Source: Sphingomonas sp. PAMC26645 (lineage in GTDB: Bacteria; Pseudomonadota; Alphaproteobacteria; Sphingomonadales; Sphingomonadaceae). Taken from it: DNA of 64,000 nt. Location of the stretch: NCBI RefSeq assembly GCF_004795835.1, contig NZ_CP039249.1:1608501-1672500 (forward strand), given 5' to 3'. Below, piece after piece: positions 45,023 through 54,209 of the stretch. The position numbers were made by a program, and so were the translations under genes. A model generated the notes under the pieces. The model had not been told where the DNA came from. It searched no databases and worked only from the letters and a program-made list of their open reading frames with translations. The first letter of the stretch is position 1. Every line of letters begins with the position of its first letter.

Positions 45023-46267
45023 TCAGGCCTTCGCCATCCGATCGTCGAACAGGCCGAACATCAACGTCGAGGCGTACATCGCGATTGCCCGCTCGCGCGG
45101 CATCGTCGACGCCCATTTGCGCATGTCGAACGCTGCGTTCTGGAGCGCCATCAACGCCTGTGCCGCGATCAGCGCATCCACCGCGCGGATCGAGCCTTCG
45201 CCGATGCCGTCCATCATCATGCCCGCATAGCGTCGCGCGATGCCGTTCGAGCGATCGACCATCGCGTTGCGTACGCCGACCGGCAATCCGCTCAGCGCGG
45301 TGGTACGCAGCAACGGCCCGCGTTCGGCGAACTGCACGTCGAGCAAGGTCGCAACGGTGCTCGACAGCTTGTGCCAGTAACTGCCGCCCTCGGCCTCGCC
45401 GCGGCTCTGCGCATCGGCGATCGTGTCGAAGCTACGGCGGTAGCACGCGATGACTAGGTCGTCCTTCGCATCGAGATGGTGGTAGAAACTGCCCTTGGTG
45501 ACGTTCAGCTCGGAAGCGATCTTCTGCACCGAAGCGCCGCGATAGCCGAGTTCATTGATCAAACGCGTCGCGGCGAGCAAGAACGCCTCGCGGCCCGGCT
45601 CCGCTTCGTCATGGCTGAGATCAAGCAGGGCGGGGGACCATTTGGCGTCCTTGCCCGCGATGCCGTGTGCGAACACGTCCATCAGGCGTTCCTCGACACG
45701 GCCGTACTGGTCGGGCTCGTACCGCGTCAGCCAGATCGGCAGCCAGAACGTGTTTTCCAGCAGCACATGCGCGCGCGCGCCGTTGAGATCGGTTTGCGCA
45801 CGCGACGCGGTCGGACCCCATAGCAGCCGCGTGCGACGGAATACCTCGCGCCAGCCCGCCATCAGTCGCCCGCGCATCGGCTCCTCGGTGGCGCGCAGAT
45901 CGGAGAGGACCGCGAACGCCTTCTCCTCGCCGCGCTGGATCCGCCCGAGCCGGTCCATGTTGAGCGCGAGATAGCGCCGAACGCGTTCCTCCGGCGTCGC
46001 TTCTTCCGCCGCGACGTCGAGCATCGCGATCAGCGATTCGAGGGTGTTCTCGAACGCCGCTGCTGCAAGGTCTTCCTTGCGCTTGAAATAATAGGTAACG
46101 CTCGTGGTATTGAGCCCGACGCGACGCGCCACGTCCGCGAACGTCATGCCCTTGGCACTCTGCTCGTTGATCGCTTCTGCCGCCGCGGCGAGGATCGCAT
46201 CACGCTTCGCACGGAAGCGCTTGGTCCCCTGTTCGCTCTCGTCGCTGGCCTCTGCCGGAACCTTCAT
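45023..46267 (-). CDS. Transcriptional regulator with two TetR units in one chain
   Basis: The 414-residue protein has two TetR-type HTH regions. The first is near residues 20-65 (ILAAAAEAINEQSAKGMTF, then VARRVGLNTTSVTYYFKRKE), followed by a helical ligand domain. The second is near residues 230-275 (GYRGASVQKIASELNVTKGS, then FYHHLDAKDDL), with a second ligand domain. This equals a covalent heterodimer. It is divergent from an acyl-CoA dehydrogenase over 156 bp and probably controls that cluster. Confidence 0.9.
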   Translation of the reverse strand: MKVPAEASDESEQGTKRFRAKRDAILAAAAEAINEQSAKGMTFADVARRVGLNTTSVTYYFKRKEDLAAAAFENTLESLIAMLDVAAEEATPEERVRRYLALNMDRLGRIQRGEEKAFAVLSDLRATEEPMRGRLMAGWREVFRRTRLLWGPTASRAQTDLNGARAHVLLENTFWLPIWLTRYEPDQYGRVEERLMDVFAHGIAGKDAKWSPALLDLSHDEAEPGREAFLLAATRLINELGYRGASVQKIASELNVTKGSFYHHLDAKDDLVIACYRRSFDTIADAQSRGEAEGGSYWHKLSSTVATLLDVQFAERGPLLRTTALSGLPVGVRNAMVDRSNGIARRYAGMMMDGIGEGSIRAVDALIAAQALMALQNAAFDMRKWASTMPRERAIAMYASTLMFGLFDDRMAKA

Positions 46268-46364
46268 CGAAACACCCTAACAGCTTCGATTTGAAGATAC
46301 AGTGCTTTTTAGGCGGTTTCAGGGCGGAGTTGAAAACATGCTTTCCGGACCGCTCCACACGCTT

Positions 46365-46380
46365 TACCGAATGTGCGGTA
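46365..46380. promoter_or_regulatory. Candidate TetR operator TACCG-N6-CGGTA
   Basis: TACCGAATGTGCGGTA is a perfect inverted repeat between the TetR gene and the acyl-CoA dehydrogenase, and another TACC half-site follows a few bases on. Its position 44 bp before the dehydrogenase ATG suits a repressor site. The assignment is inference from symmetry only. Confidence 0.35.
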
Positions 46381-46423
46381 TGGTCTACCCCGCCTTCAAA
46401 GCGACGACGAACGGAGAGCCCGC

Positions 46424-47707
46424 ATGGATTTCACGCTGAGCGAACGAGAGACGTATTTCCGGGATCGGGTCCGGGATTTCATCGACCAGAATATCCGCCC
46501 GCGTCAGGCCGATTACGACCAGCAGGCGCATGAGGGCGAGCGCTGGAAGGTGATTCCGGTGATCGAGGAGATGAAGGAGAAGGCCAAGGCCGCCGGGCTC
46601 TGGAATTTCTTCATGCCGCCACATTCGGGCCAGACCCACGTCGACGATTCGTTCGTGTTCGAGGGCACGCAGCTCACCAATCTCGAATATGCGTTATGCG
46701 CGGAAGAGATGGGCAAGGTCGGCTGGGCGAGCGAGTGCTTCAACTGTTCGGCGCCCGATACCGGCAACATGGAGGTGTTCCACCGCTATGGCACGCGCGA
46801 CCAGAAGGAGGCCTATCTCGGCCCGCTGATGCGCGGCGAGATCCGCTCGGCGTTCCTGATGACCGAGCCTGCGGTGGCGTCGTCGGATGCGACCAACATC
46901 GAGACGTCGATGGTGCGCGACGGCGATCACTACGTCATCAACGGGACTAAGTGGTGGTCGAGCGGCGTCGGCGATCCGCGTTGCAAGATCGCGATCGTGA
47001 TGGGCAAGACGTCGTTCGAGGGATCGCGGCACCAGCAGCAGAGCCAGATCCTCGTGCCGATGGATACGCCCGGCGTGACGATCAAGCGCATGCTCTCCGT
47101 CTATGGCTATGACCACGCGCCGCATGGGCATGGCGAAGTCGTGCTGGAGAACGTCCGCGTGCCGGTCGAGAACGTGCTGCTCGGCGAGGGGCGCGGGTTC
47201 GAGATCGCGCAGGGGCGGCTTGGACCGGGGCGTATCCATCACTGCATGCGCACCATTGGCGTGGCCGAGACCGCGATCGAAGCGATGGCGCGGCGGCTGC
47301 TCGAACGCGTCGCGTTCGGCAAGAGGATCGCGGACTTCTCGGTGTGGGAAGAGCGCATTGCGACCGCGCGCATCGACATCGAGATGACGCGGCTGCTCTG
47401 CCTCAAGGCCGCCGACATGATGGACAAGGCGGGCAACAAGTCCGCGCAGATCGAGATCTCGATGATCAAGGTCGCGGCACCCAACATGGCGCTCCGCATC
47501 CTCGACGACGCGATCCAGGCGCATGGGGGCGGCGGTGTCTCGGGCGATTTCCGGTTGGCGCACGACTGGGCGGCGATGCGGACGCTGCGGTTCGCGGATG
47601 GCCCGGATGAAGTCCACAACCGCTCGATCGCGCGCAACGAGTTCGGGAAGTACGGGGACTTCCGCAAGAGTGGCGTGTCAAGTGGGGATGTCGGGGTGAG
47701 CCGGTAA
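46424..47707 (+). CDS. Acyl-CoA dehydrogenase
   Basis: This flavoenzyme oxidises acyl-CoA to the 2,3-enoyl-CoA. The 427-residue protein has the FAD and substrate motifs [17 protein letters not shown] and [15 protein letters not shown], then [19 protein letters not shown] and the C-terminal [14 protein letters not shown]. The subgroup resembles ACAD10/11-like enzymes, matching the phosphotransferase gene downstream. GGAGAG precedes the ATG at 46424. Confidence 0.93.
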   Translation: MDFTLSERETYFRDRVRDFIDQNIRPRQADYDQQAHEGERWKVIPVIEEMKEKAKAAGLWNFFMPPHSGQTHVDDSFVFEGTQLTNLEYALCAEEMGKVGWASECFNCSAPDTGNMEVFHRYGTRDQKEAYLGPLMRGEIRSAFLMTEPAVASSDATNIETSMVRDGDHYVINGTKWWSSGVGDPRCKIAIVMGKTSFEGSRHQQQSQILVPMDTPGVTIKRMLSVYGYDHAPHGHGEVVLENVRVPVENVLLGEGRGFEIAQGRLGPGRIHHCMRTIGVAETAIEAMARRLLERVAFGKRIADFSVWEERIATARIDIEMTRLLCLKAADMMDKAGNKSAQIEISMIKVAAPNMALRILDDAIQAHGGGGVSGDFRLAHDWAAMRTLRFADGPDEVHNRSIARNEFGKYGDFRKSGVSSGDVGVSR

Positions 47708-47730
47708 ACCCCCGTTCGTCCTTCTTTCTT

Positions 47731-47812
47731 CGTCATCCTGGGCTCGGCCCAGGACCCAGAGCCACAAGGGCAGCGCTCTTGGCTTTGGGTCCTGACTTTC
47801 GTCAGGATGACG
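47731..47812. repeat. Family B palindromic repeat, copy 2 (82 bp)
   Basis: The right arm TGACTTTCGTCAGGATGACG equals that of the other copies; the left arm has diverged to CGTCATCCTGGGCTCGGCCC. It lies between the acyl-CoA dehydrogenase and alcohol dehydrogenase genes. Confidence 0.88.
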
Positions 47813-47837
47813 GTCTCGTTTCGGAGCGTACCTACCC

Positions 47838-48920
47838 ATGAAAGCCGCAGTCCTTTTCGAAGCCAACACCCCGCTCAGCATCGAGGATGTCACCATCTCG
47901 AAGCCGACCGCGCACGAAGTGCTGATCCGTACGGTCGCGGTCGGCGTGTGCCGGTCCGACCTGCATTTCGTCGACGGCGCCTATCCACACGCGATGCCGA
48001 CGATTCCAGGGCATGAGGCTTGCGGGATAGTCGAGGCGGTCGGCGATGAAGTGCGCGGCGTGAAGGTTGGTGACCATGTCGTCACGTGCCTGTCGGCATT
48101 CTGTGGCCAGTGCGAGTTCTGCGTCACCGGCCGGATGTCGCTGTGCATCGACGCCAGCGTTCGCCGTCCCAAGGGTGCGGCCCCCCGCCTCATGCTCGGC
48201 GACCGACCGATCGCGCAGATGCTCAACCTCAGCGCCTATGCCGAGATGATGCTGGTCCACGAACACGCGTGCGTCGCGATCGACCGCGACATGCCGATGG
48301 ACCGTGCGGCGCTGCTCGGCTGCGCGATCACGACGGGGGCAGGGGCGGTGTTCAACACTACCGACGTGACTCCGGGCGAGACGGTATGCGTGGTCGGCTG
48401 CGGCGGCATCGGGCTCGCGGCCGTGAACGCGGCCAAGATCGCGGGCGCGGGGAAGATCATTGCGCTCGATCCGGTGCCTGAAAAGCGCGCGATGGCGGAG
48501 AAGCTCGGCGCGACGCACAGCATCGATGCGTTGTCCGACACCGCAGCGGACGAGGTCGTCGCGATCACGAAGGGCGGCGTGCACCACGCGATCGAAGCGG
48601 TCGGCCGCGCGCAATCCGCGGCCACCGCGGTCAAGGTCCTGCGTCGCGGGGGCACCGCCACGATCCTCGGCATGATGCCGCTCGGCGAGAAGGTTGGGCT
48701 GTCGGCGATGGACCTGCTGTCGGGCAAGCGCCTGCAGGGCGGCTTCATGGGCTCGAACCGCTTCCCGATCGACATCCCGCGGTTGGTCGATTTCTACATG
48801 CGCGGGCTGCTTGATCTCGACACCATCATCGCCGACCGGATGCCGCTGGAGCGCATCAACGACGCGTTCGACGAACTCCGCCGCGGCGACACGACCCGCA
48901 GCGTGATCACCTTCTCGTGA
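47838..48920 (+). CDS. Zinc-dependent alcohol dehydrogenase
   Basis: The 360-residue medium-chain dehydrogenase has the catalytic zinc site CRSDLHFVDG and GHEACGIVEAVG, four structural-zinc cysteines in FCGQCEFCVTGRMSLC, and the NAD loop VVGCGGIGLAAVNAAK. The length and extra cysteines match class III-like enzymes that act on alcohols or S-hydroxymethyl thiols; the substrate is not clear. Its stop overlaps the next GTG by 4 bp. Confidence 0.93.
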   Translation: MKAAVLFEANTPLSIEDVTISKPTAHEVLIRTVAVGVCRSDLHFVDGAYPHAMPTIPGHEACGIVEAVGDEVRGVKVGDHVVTCLSAFCGQCEFCVTGRMSLCIDASVRRPKGAAPRLMLGDRPIAQMLNLSAYAEMMLVHEHACVAIDRDMPMDRAALLGCAITTGAGAVFNTTDVTPGETVCVVGCGGIGLAAVNAAKIAGAGKIIALDPVPEKRAMAEKLGATHSIDALSDTAADEVVAITKGGVHHAIEAVGRAQSAATAVKVLRRGGTATILGMMPLGEKVGLSAMDLLSGKRLQGGFMGSNRFPIDIPRLVDFYMRGLLDLDTIIADRMPLERINDAFDELRRGDTTRSVITFS

Positions 48921-49981
48921 GTGACGCTTCGACCAGCATGGTCGGCACGATCGCCGTCGGCGAGCGTGACAAGCTCGACCTCGACAAGCTCGGCGCGTGG
49001 ATGGCTGCCAATGTGCCCGATTACGCTGGCCCGCTGACTTACGCCAAGTTCGCCGGCGGCCAGTCCAACCCGACCTACCGCCTCGACACGCCAACCCGCG
49101 CCTATGTTCTGCGCCGGAAACCGTTCGGCCCCATCCTGCCGAGCGCGCACGCGGTTGACCGCGAATATCGCGTGATCGCCGGGCTCCATCCGACCGGCTT
49201 CCCGGTGCCTCGGCCCTATGGTCTTTGCGAGGACGCGGCGGTCATCGGTTCGGCCTTCTACGTCATGGAGATGGTCGAGGGCCGGACGATCTGGGACGGC
49301 TCGATGCCGGGTGCGACTCCGTCCGAGCGCACCGCGCATTACGAGGCGATGGTCGACACGCTCGCCGCGCTCCACAACACCGATTACGCAGCGGCGGGGC
49401 TCGGCGAGTACGGCAAGCCCGGCAATTATTTCGAGCGCCAGGTCGGCCGCTGGACCAAGCAATACCGCGCGGCCGAAACCGAGCATATGGAGTCGGTCGA
49501 GCGGCTGATCGAATGGTTGCCGCGTACACTCCCCGAGCAGACGCGCACCTCGATCGTCCACGGCGACTACCGGATCGACAACATGATCTTCGCGCCGTCG
49601 GAGCCGAAGGTCATCGCGGTGCTCGACTGGGAGTTGTCGACGCTGGGCGATCCGCTGGCGGACTTCTCATATCTGCTGATGAGCTGGGTGACCGAACCCG
49701 AGGGGCGCTCGGGCGTACTCGGTATGACCGGTCCCGAGACGGGCATTCCAACGATCGAGCACGTCGTGGAGCGCTATTGCGCTGCCACCGGCCGCGATGG
49801 CGTGCCTGATTTGAACTGGTATTTCGCCTACAACCTCTTCCGCCTGACCGGCATCGTCCAGGGCATCAAGAAGCGCATCATCGACGGCACTGCGTCGAGT
49901 GCTCAGGCGGAGAAGACGGTGGCCAAGATCCACGGGTTGGCGGACGCGGCGTGGGGGTTTGCGGTGAAGGCGGGGGCTTAA
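48917..49981 (+). CDS. Phosphotransferase-family protein (ACAD10/11 kinase-like)
   Basis: The 354-residue protein has an aminoglycoside-phosphotransferase-type kinase fold: FAGGQSNPTYRL, RRKPFG, SIVHGDYRIDNMIF (catalytic aspartate) and AVLDWELSTLGDPLADFSYL. Homologues phosphorylate 4-hydroxyacyl-CoA and work with ACAD10/11 dehydrogenases, which suits the upstream gene. The GTG start overlaps the dehydrogenase stop (GTGA). Confidence 0.88.
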   Translation: MSDASTSMVGTIAVGERDKLDLDKLGAWMAANVPDYAGPLTYAKFAGGQSNPTYRLDTPTRAYVLRRKPFGPILPSAHAVDREYRVIAGLHPTGFPVPRPYGLCEDAAVIGSAFYVMEMVEGRTIWDGSMPGATPSERTAHYEAMVDTLAALHNTDYAAAGLGEYGKPGNYFERQVGRWTKQYRAAETEHMESVERLIEWLPRTLPEQTRTSIVHGDYRIDNMIFAPSEPKVIAVLDWELSTLGDPLADFSYLLMSWVTEPEGRSGVLGMTGPETGIPTIEHVVERYCAATGRDGVPDLNWYFAYNLFRLTGIVQGIKKRIIDGTASSAQAEKTVAKIHGLADAAWGFAVKAGA

Positions 49982-49986
49982 TTCAT

Positions 49987-50098
49987 CCCCCTCCCGCATG
50001 CGGGAGGGGCTAGGGGTGGGCTCGCGCTCACCATAACCGATACCGTTTGTGGCTGGCCGGGGGCCCACCCCCGACCCCTCCCGCATGCGGGAGGGGAG
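49987..50098. repeat. Family E palindromic repeat, copy 3, supplying a ribosome site
   Basis: Two CCCCTCCCGCATGCGGGAGG hairpins flank a spacer, and the GGGGTGGG and CCCACCCC arms also pair. The GGAGGGGAG at the right end lies just before the SDR ATG at 50107 and appears to act as its ribosome site. Confidence 0.85.
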
Positions 50099-50106
50099 AA
50101 GCAAGA

Positions 50107-50871
50107 ATGTCGCAGTTCGACCTGACCGGCATGGTCGCCATCGTCACGGGATCGTCGCGGGGCATCGGCCTCGCTTCCGCACGAGAGTTGGCCGAGCACG
50201 GCGCGAAGATCGTGATCTCAAGCCGCAAGCAGGACGCCTGCGACACCGTCGCGGCGGAACTCAACGCCAGGCATGGCGACGGCACCGCGATCGCCATCGC
50301 TGCCAACATCTCCGACAAGGCTGGCCTCCAGAACCTCGTCGACGAGACCCGCGCCAAGTTCGGCCGCATCGACATCCTCGTCTGCAACGCCGCCTCGAAC
50401 CCCTATTACGGCCCACAAGCCGGCATCGCCGACGACCAGTTCCGGAAGATCCTCGACAACAACATCGTCTCCAACCACTGGCTGATCCAGATGGTCGCGC
50501 CCGAGATGCTGGAGCGCCGCAGTGGCAGCATAATTATCATCTCGTCGATCGGCGGCCTGCGCGGCTCGCCGGTGATCGGTGCCTATTGCATCAGCAAGGC
50601 CGCCGACATGCAGCTCGCCCGCAACCTCGCCGTCGAGTTCGGCCCGTCCAACGTCCGCGTGAACTGCATCGCGCCCGGTCTGATCAAGACCGACTTCGCG
50701 CGCGCCTTGTGGGAGGATCCGCAACGGATCGAGGCGGCGAACACCAGCGTGCCGCTCCGCCGGATCGGCGAGCCCGAGGAGATCGCTGGCGCGGTCGTCT
50801 TCCTGGCGTCGTCGGCAAGCAATTTCATGACCGGCCAGACGATGGTCATCGACGGCGGCGTCACGATCTAA
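50107..50871 (+). CDS. Short-chain dehydrogenase/reductase (SDR)
   Basis: The 254-residue protein has the cofactor loop TGSSRGIGLASA, NAASNPY, catalytic YCISKAA and the C-terminal GGVTI ending of classical SDRs. It probably oxidises or reduces a hydroxyacyl intermediate in the acyl-CoA cluster. The start is set by the repeat-derived GGAGGGGAG. It lies between the phosphotransferase and the second SDR. Confidence 0.9.
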   Translation: MSQFDLTGMVAIVTGSSRGIGLASARELAEHGAKIVISSRKQDACDTVAAELNARHGDGTAIAIAANISDKAGLQNLVDETRAKFGRIDILVCNAASNPYYGPQAGIADDQFRKILDNNIVSNHWLIQMVAPEMLERRSGSIIIISSIGGLRGSPVIGAYCISKAADMQLARNLAVEFGPSNVRVNCIAPGLIKTDFARALWEDPQRIEAANTSVPLRRIGEPEEIAGAVVFLASSASNFMTGQTMVIDGGVTI

Positions 50872-50886
50872 CCGAAGGACCATGCG

Positions 50887-51684
50887 ATGCGCTTCACGGA
50901 CAAATCCATCATCGTCACCGGCGCAGGCTCCGGCATAGGCCGCGCCGCCGCACTCCTGTTCGCGCACGAAGGGGGCAGGGTCGTCGTCGCCGACAAGACC
51001 GAGGGTGCGGACGAAACCGCGCACCTGATCACGCAGGCCGGCGGCACGGCAAAGGCGATCCGCATCGACGCCGGGCTCGAAGAGGACGTGATCCGCACGA
51101 TCGCGCTCGCCTGCGACAGCTTCGGCGGGCTCGACGTGATCTTCGCCAATGCGGGTATTTCGGGCGGCATGGCGAACCTGTTCGACACCGACGTCGCGCT
51201 CATCACCGAAGTGCTGCGCGTCAACCTGATCGGTCCGTTCCTCGCGATCAAATACGCCGCGCCGCGCATCGCCGAGCGAGGGAAGGGCGCGATCGTCCTC
51301 ACCGCCAGCGTCGCCGGGATCCGCTCGGGCGCCGGCTCGCCCGCCTATTCCGCGTCGAAGGCCGGCGTCATCAACCTAGCCGCCGTCTCGGCGCAACAAC
51401 TCACCGGCTCGAACGTCCGCGTCAACGCGATCTGCCCCGGCCTGACGGAAACCGGCATGACCAAGCCCGTGTTCGACTACGCGCGCGAGGCGAACAAGAT
51501 GGACCGCGTCGGCCGCCTCAACCCGCTCCACCGTGGCGCGCAGCCCGAGGAGCTCGCCAAGGTCGCGCTGTTCCTGGCCTCCGACGACGCGAGCTACGTC
51601 AACGGTCAGGCCATCGCGGTCGATGGCGGTCTCTCGTCGAGCCATCCCGTCACGCGGCAGGAATACGGCAAGACCGCCGCCTGA
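50887..51684 (+). CDS. Short-chain dehydrogenase/reductase (SDR)
   Basis: The 265-residue classical SDR has TGAGSGIGRAAA, NAGISGG, catalytic YSASKAGV and a late NGQAIAVDGG. It starts 15 bp after the first SDR and is probably in the same transcript. The two SDRs share a fold but not obvious close identity, so they may act at different steps. Confidence 0.92.
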   Translation: MRFTDKSIIVTGAGSGIGRAAALLFAHEGGRVVVADKTEGADETAHLITQAGGTAKAIRIDAGLEEDVIRTIALACDSFGGLDVIFANAGISGGMANLFDTDVALITEVLRVNLIGPFLAIKYAAPRIAERGKGAIVLTASVAGIRSGAGSPAYSASKAGVINLAAVSAQQLTGSNVRVNAICPGLTETGMTKPVFDYAREANKMDRVGRLNPLHRGAQPEELAKVALFLASDDASYVNGQAIAVDGGLSSSHPVTRQEYGKTAA

Positions 51685-51785
51685 TCCCGCTCGCGAAGAC
51701 GCGGGGTACGCTTGCGTAACGACTTCGCCGGGAGCATTTGGAGCCTGCGGGCGTTGAGCGTCCGACCCCATAAAGGAGAACCCCC

Positions 51786-52400
51786 ATGGCTTTCGAACTC
51801 CCACCGCTGCCGTATGCCTATGACGCGCTCGAGCCGGTGATCGACCAGGAAACGATGAAGTTTCATCACGACAAGCATCACGCGGCGTACACCGCGAAGC
51901 TGAACGAAGGCGTCGAGAAGGATTCCGCGCTGGCGGGCAAGTCGATCGAGGACATCCTCGGCATGATCTCGTCGCAGCCGCCGCTGGTCCGCAACAATGG
52001 CGGCGGTTTCTGGAACCACGACTTCTTCTGGAAGACGATGGCGGCCAAGAACGGCCAGGCACCGTCGGGCAAGCTCGCCGAGGCGATCGATCGCGACTTC
52101 GGCGGCCTCGACAAGCTGAAGGAAGAGTTCAACACCAAGGGTGCGGGGCAGTTCGGCTCGGGCTGGGCGTGGCTGATCGCGGATGCGAGCGGCAAGCTGA
52201 AGGTGACGAGCACGCCGAACCAGGACAACCCGCTGATGGACGACGCCAAGGAGCCCGGCACGCCGCTGCTCGGCAACGACGTCTGGGAGCACGCCTATTA
52301 CCTGACGTACAAGAACGATCGTCCGGGCTATCTGAAGGCCTGGTGGGACATCGTGAACTGGGACGTCGTCGGTGAGCGTTACGCGAAGGTTGCGGGCTGA
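51786..52400 (+). CDS. sodB: Iron superoxide dismutase
   Basis: SodB converts superoxide to oxygen and hydrogen peroxide. The 204-residue protein has metal ligands in KFHHDKHHAAY, the second histidine in FWNHDFFW, and DVWEHAYYLTYKNDR (aspartate and histidine ligands). The GGGFWNH segment and GSGWAWLI favour an Fe-type enzyme. AAAGGAGAA precedes the ATG. A family A repeat begins 14 bp after the stop. Confidence 0.95.
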   Translation: MAFELPPLPYAYDALEPVIDQETMKFHHDKHHAAYTAKLNEGVEKDSALAGKSIEDILGMISSQPPLVRNNGGGFWNHDFFWKTMAAKNGQAPSGKLAEAIDRDFGGLDKLKEEFNTKGAGQFGSGWAWLIADASGKLKVTSTPNQDNPLMDDAKEPGTPLLGNDVWEHAYYLTYKNDRPGYLKAWWDIVNWDVVGERYAKVAG

Positions 52401-52413
52401 GCCGAGCTAAGAT

Positions 52414-52468
52414 TGTTCCCCCGCGAAGGCGGGGGCCCAGTCTGGAATCCCGCCTGCGCGGGAGAACA
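52414..52468. repeat. Family A palindromic repeat, copy 4 (55 bp)
   Basis: It starts TGTTCCCCCGCGAAGGCGGG and ends CTGCGCGGGAGAACA. It lies between convergent sodB and yciB and may provide a shared RNA hairpin. Confidence 0.9.
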
Positions 52469-52473
52469 AGAAG

Positions 52474-53091
52474 TTACCCTTCGGGCGGCAGGTCGGTCAC
52501 GGCTCTGTCGCCCGTTTGCAATCCGTGCTTGAGCAGCATCGGAATGTTGGCAAACGCGAAGAGCAGCGTCAGCGGGATCGCGCCCCAGAGCTTGAAGCCG
52601 ACCCAGAAATCCCAGGTCGTGTTGCGCCACACAGCCTCGTTCAGCACCGCCATGAACACGAAGAACACCGCCCAGTTGCGCGTCAGCTTGCGCCAGCCAT
52701 CGGCGGACAGACCGGGGTAAGCGGTGGCGAGCAGCGACTGGAGCAGTGGGCGCCCGGTGACGAGCCCGAACGTCAGGATCGCCGCGAACATGGCGTAGAT
52801 GATCGTCGGCTTCATCTGGATGAAGCGCTGGTCGTGGAAATAGATCGTTAGCCCGCCGAACACGACGATCAGCGCGCCCGACAGCCACAGCATCGGCGAG
52901 ATATGCCCGGTCTTGAGCTTCGACACGATCATCGCGGCGATCGTGGCGATGATGAACGCGGTGGTCGCGGCGACGACGCGGACGATCGGCAGGCCGGGGG
53001 TCAGGAAGTTCACCGCGAAGAATATCGCGAGCGGGCCGTAGTCGACCGCCATGCGGAGGCCGGGGGATAGGGGGGGCTTGGTTGGGGTCAC
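52474..53091 (-). CDS. yciB: YciB/inner membrane-spanning septation protein A
   Basis: The 205-residue protein has five to six hydrophobic segments and is close to YciB/IspZ, an inner membrane protein linked to cell-envelope and septation functions. Family segments include GPLAIFFAVNFLTPGL, IYFHDQRFIQMKPTI and LNEAVWRNTTWDFWVGFKL. The GTG at 53091 was chosen over the ATG at 53052 because AGGAAG lies upstream. Confidence 0.9.
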   Translation of the reverse strand: MTPTKPPLSPGLRMAVDYGPLAIFFAVNFLTPGLPIVRVVAATTAFIIATIAAMIVSKLKTGHISPMLWLSGALIVVFGGLTIYFHDQRFIQMKPTIIYAMFAAILTFGLVTGRPLLQSLLATAYPGLSADGWRKLTRNWAVFFVFMAVLNEAVWRNTTWDFWVGFKLWGAIPLTLLFAFANIPMLLKHGLQTGDRAVTDLPPEG

Positions 53092-53130
53092 TGGGTTTTC
53101 GCTTCCTGGGGGCGGGTGCGTGCGGGCATG

Positions 53131-53262
53131 TACCTCGATACAGGCCCTCGACAAGCTCGATCCTTACTCGGCACGAACGGGGTGGGTTCGGGAGGGCAGC
53201 TATCAGCCCACGCCGTTCGTCCCGAGTAGCCGTCGAGCTTGTCGAGATGGCGTATCGAAGGA
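53131..53262. repeat. Family G long inverted repeat
   Basis: CTCGACAAGCTCGATCC and ACTCGGCACGAACGG on the left pair with CCGTTCGTCCCGAGT and CGTCGAGCTTGTCGAG on the right, with imperfect arms of about 48 bp and a loop of about 33. It fills the gap between yciB and ftsY. Confidence 0.7.
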
Positions 53263-53273
53263 CATTCCGAGCG

Positions 53274-54209
53274 TTACTTCCGGACGCTCTCAACCCCGGC
53301 GATGATCCGGCTCACCTCGTTCGCATCGAACGGCCGCAGGTCCGTCATGCCCTCGCCGATGCCGATCGCGTGGATCGGCAGGCCGTATTTTTCCGCCGCC
53401 GCGACGAGAACGCCGCCGCGCGCGGTACCGTCGAGCTTGGTCATGACGAGGCCGGTGACGCCGGCGACTTCCTTGAAGACTTCGATCTGCTGGAGCGCGT
53501 TCTGGCCGGTGGTGGCGTCGAGCACGAGGACAATGTCGTGTGGGCTCTCCGGGTTGATGCGACCCAGCACGCGGCGGATCTTGGCGAGTTCGTTCATCAA
53601 CTCGCGCTTGTTCTGGAGGCGGCCGGCGGTATCGACGATCAGTACGTCGATGCCCGTCTCGGTCGCCTTCTTGACCGCGTCCCACACCACGCCCGCCGCG
53701 TCGCCGCCCTCGGGGCCGGTGACGATCGGCACGCCGACGCGCTCGGCCCAGGTGCGGAGCTGGCCGATCGCGGCGGCGCGGAAGGTGTCGCCCGCGGCCA
53801 GCATCACGCCGTAATCCTGCTCCATCAACAGATGCGCGAGCTTGGCGATGGTCGTCGTTTTGCCCGAGCCGTTGACGCCGATGACGAGGATCACCTGCGG
53901 ACGCGGGAACGCGTCGATCTCGATCGGCTTGGCGACCGTGGCAAGCACTTTCTCGACCTCCTCCGCGACGATCACGCGGATGCCGAGTTCTTCCATGTTG
54001 CGCTCGAAGCTGCCTTCGGACAGGCGGCGGCGGATGCGGCCGGCGGTCTCGGGACCGAGATCGGACGCGATCAGCGCCTCCTCGATGTCGTCGAGCGTCG
54101 AATCGTCGAGCCGCGCGCCGCCGAGGCCGGCGAGGTTCCCGACGAGCCGGTCGGAGGTGCGCTTGAAGCCGCCGATCAGCTTGTCGTGCCAGGTGGGGGT
54201 GGTGCTCAT
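53274..54209 (-). CDS. ftsY: Signal recognition particle receptor FtsY
   Basis: FtsY docks ribosome-SRP complexes at the membrane. The 311-residue protein has a short N-terminal helical domain and the NG domain with GVNGSGKTTTIAKLAH, DTAGRLQNK and TKLDGTARGG. The N-terminal charged A domain is minimal, as in many alphaproteobacteria. It overlaps mtaB by 4 bp. Confidence 0.95.
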   Translation of the reverse strand: MSTTPTWHDKLIGGFKRTSDRLVGNLAGLGGARLDDSTLDDIEEALIASDLGPETAGRIRRRLSEGSFERNMEELGIRVIVAEEVEKVLATVAKPIEIDAFPRPQVILVIGVNGSGKTTTIAKLAHLLMEQDYGVMLAAGDTFRAAAIGQLRTWAERVGVPIVTGPEGGDAAGVVWDAVKKATETGIDVLIVDTAGRLQNKRELMNELAKIRRVLGRINPESPHDIVLVLDATTGQNALQQIEVFKEVAGVTGLVMTKLDGTARGGVLVAAAEKYGLPIHAIGIGEGMTDLRPFDANEVSRIIAGVESVRK

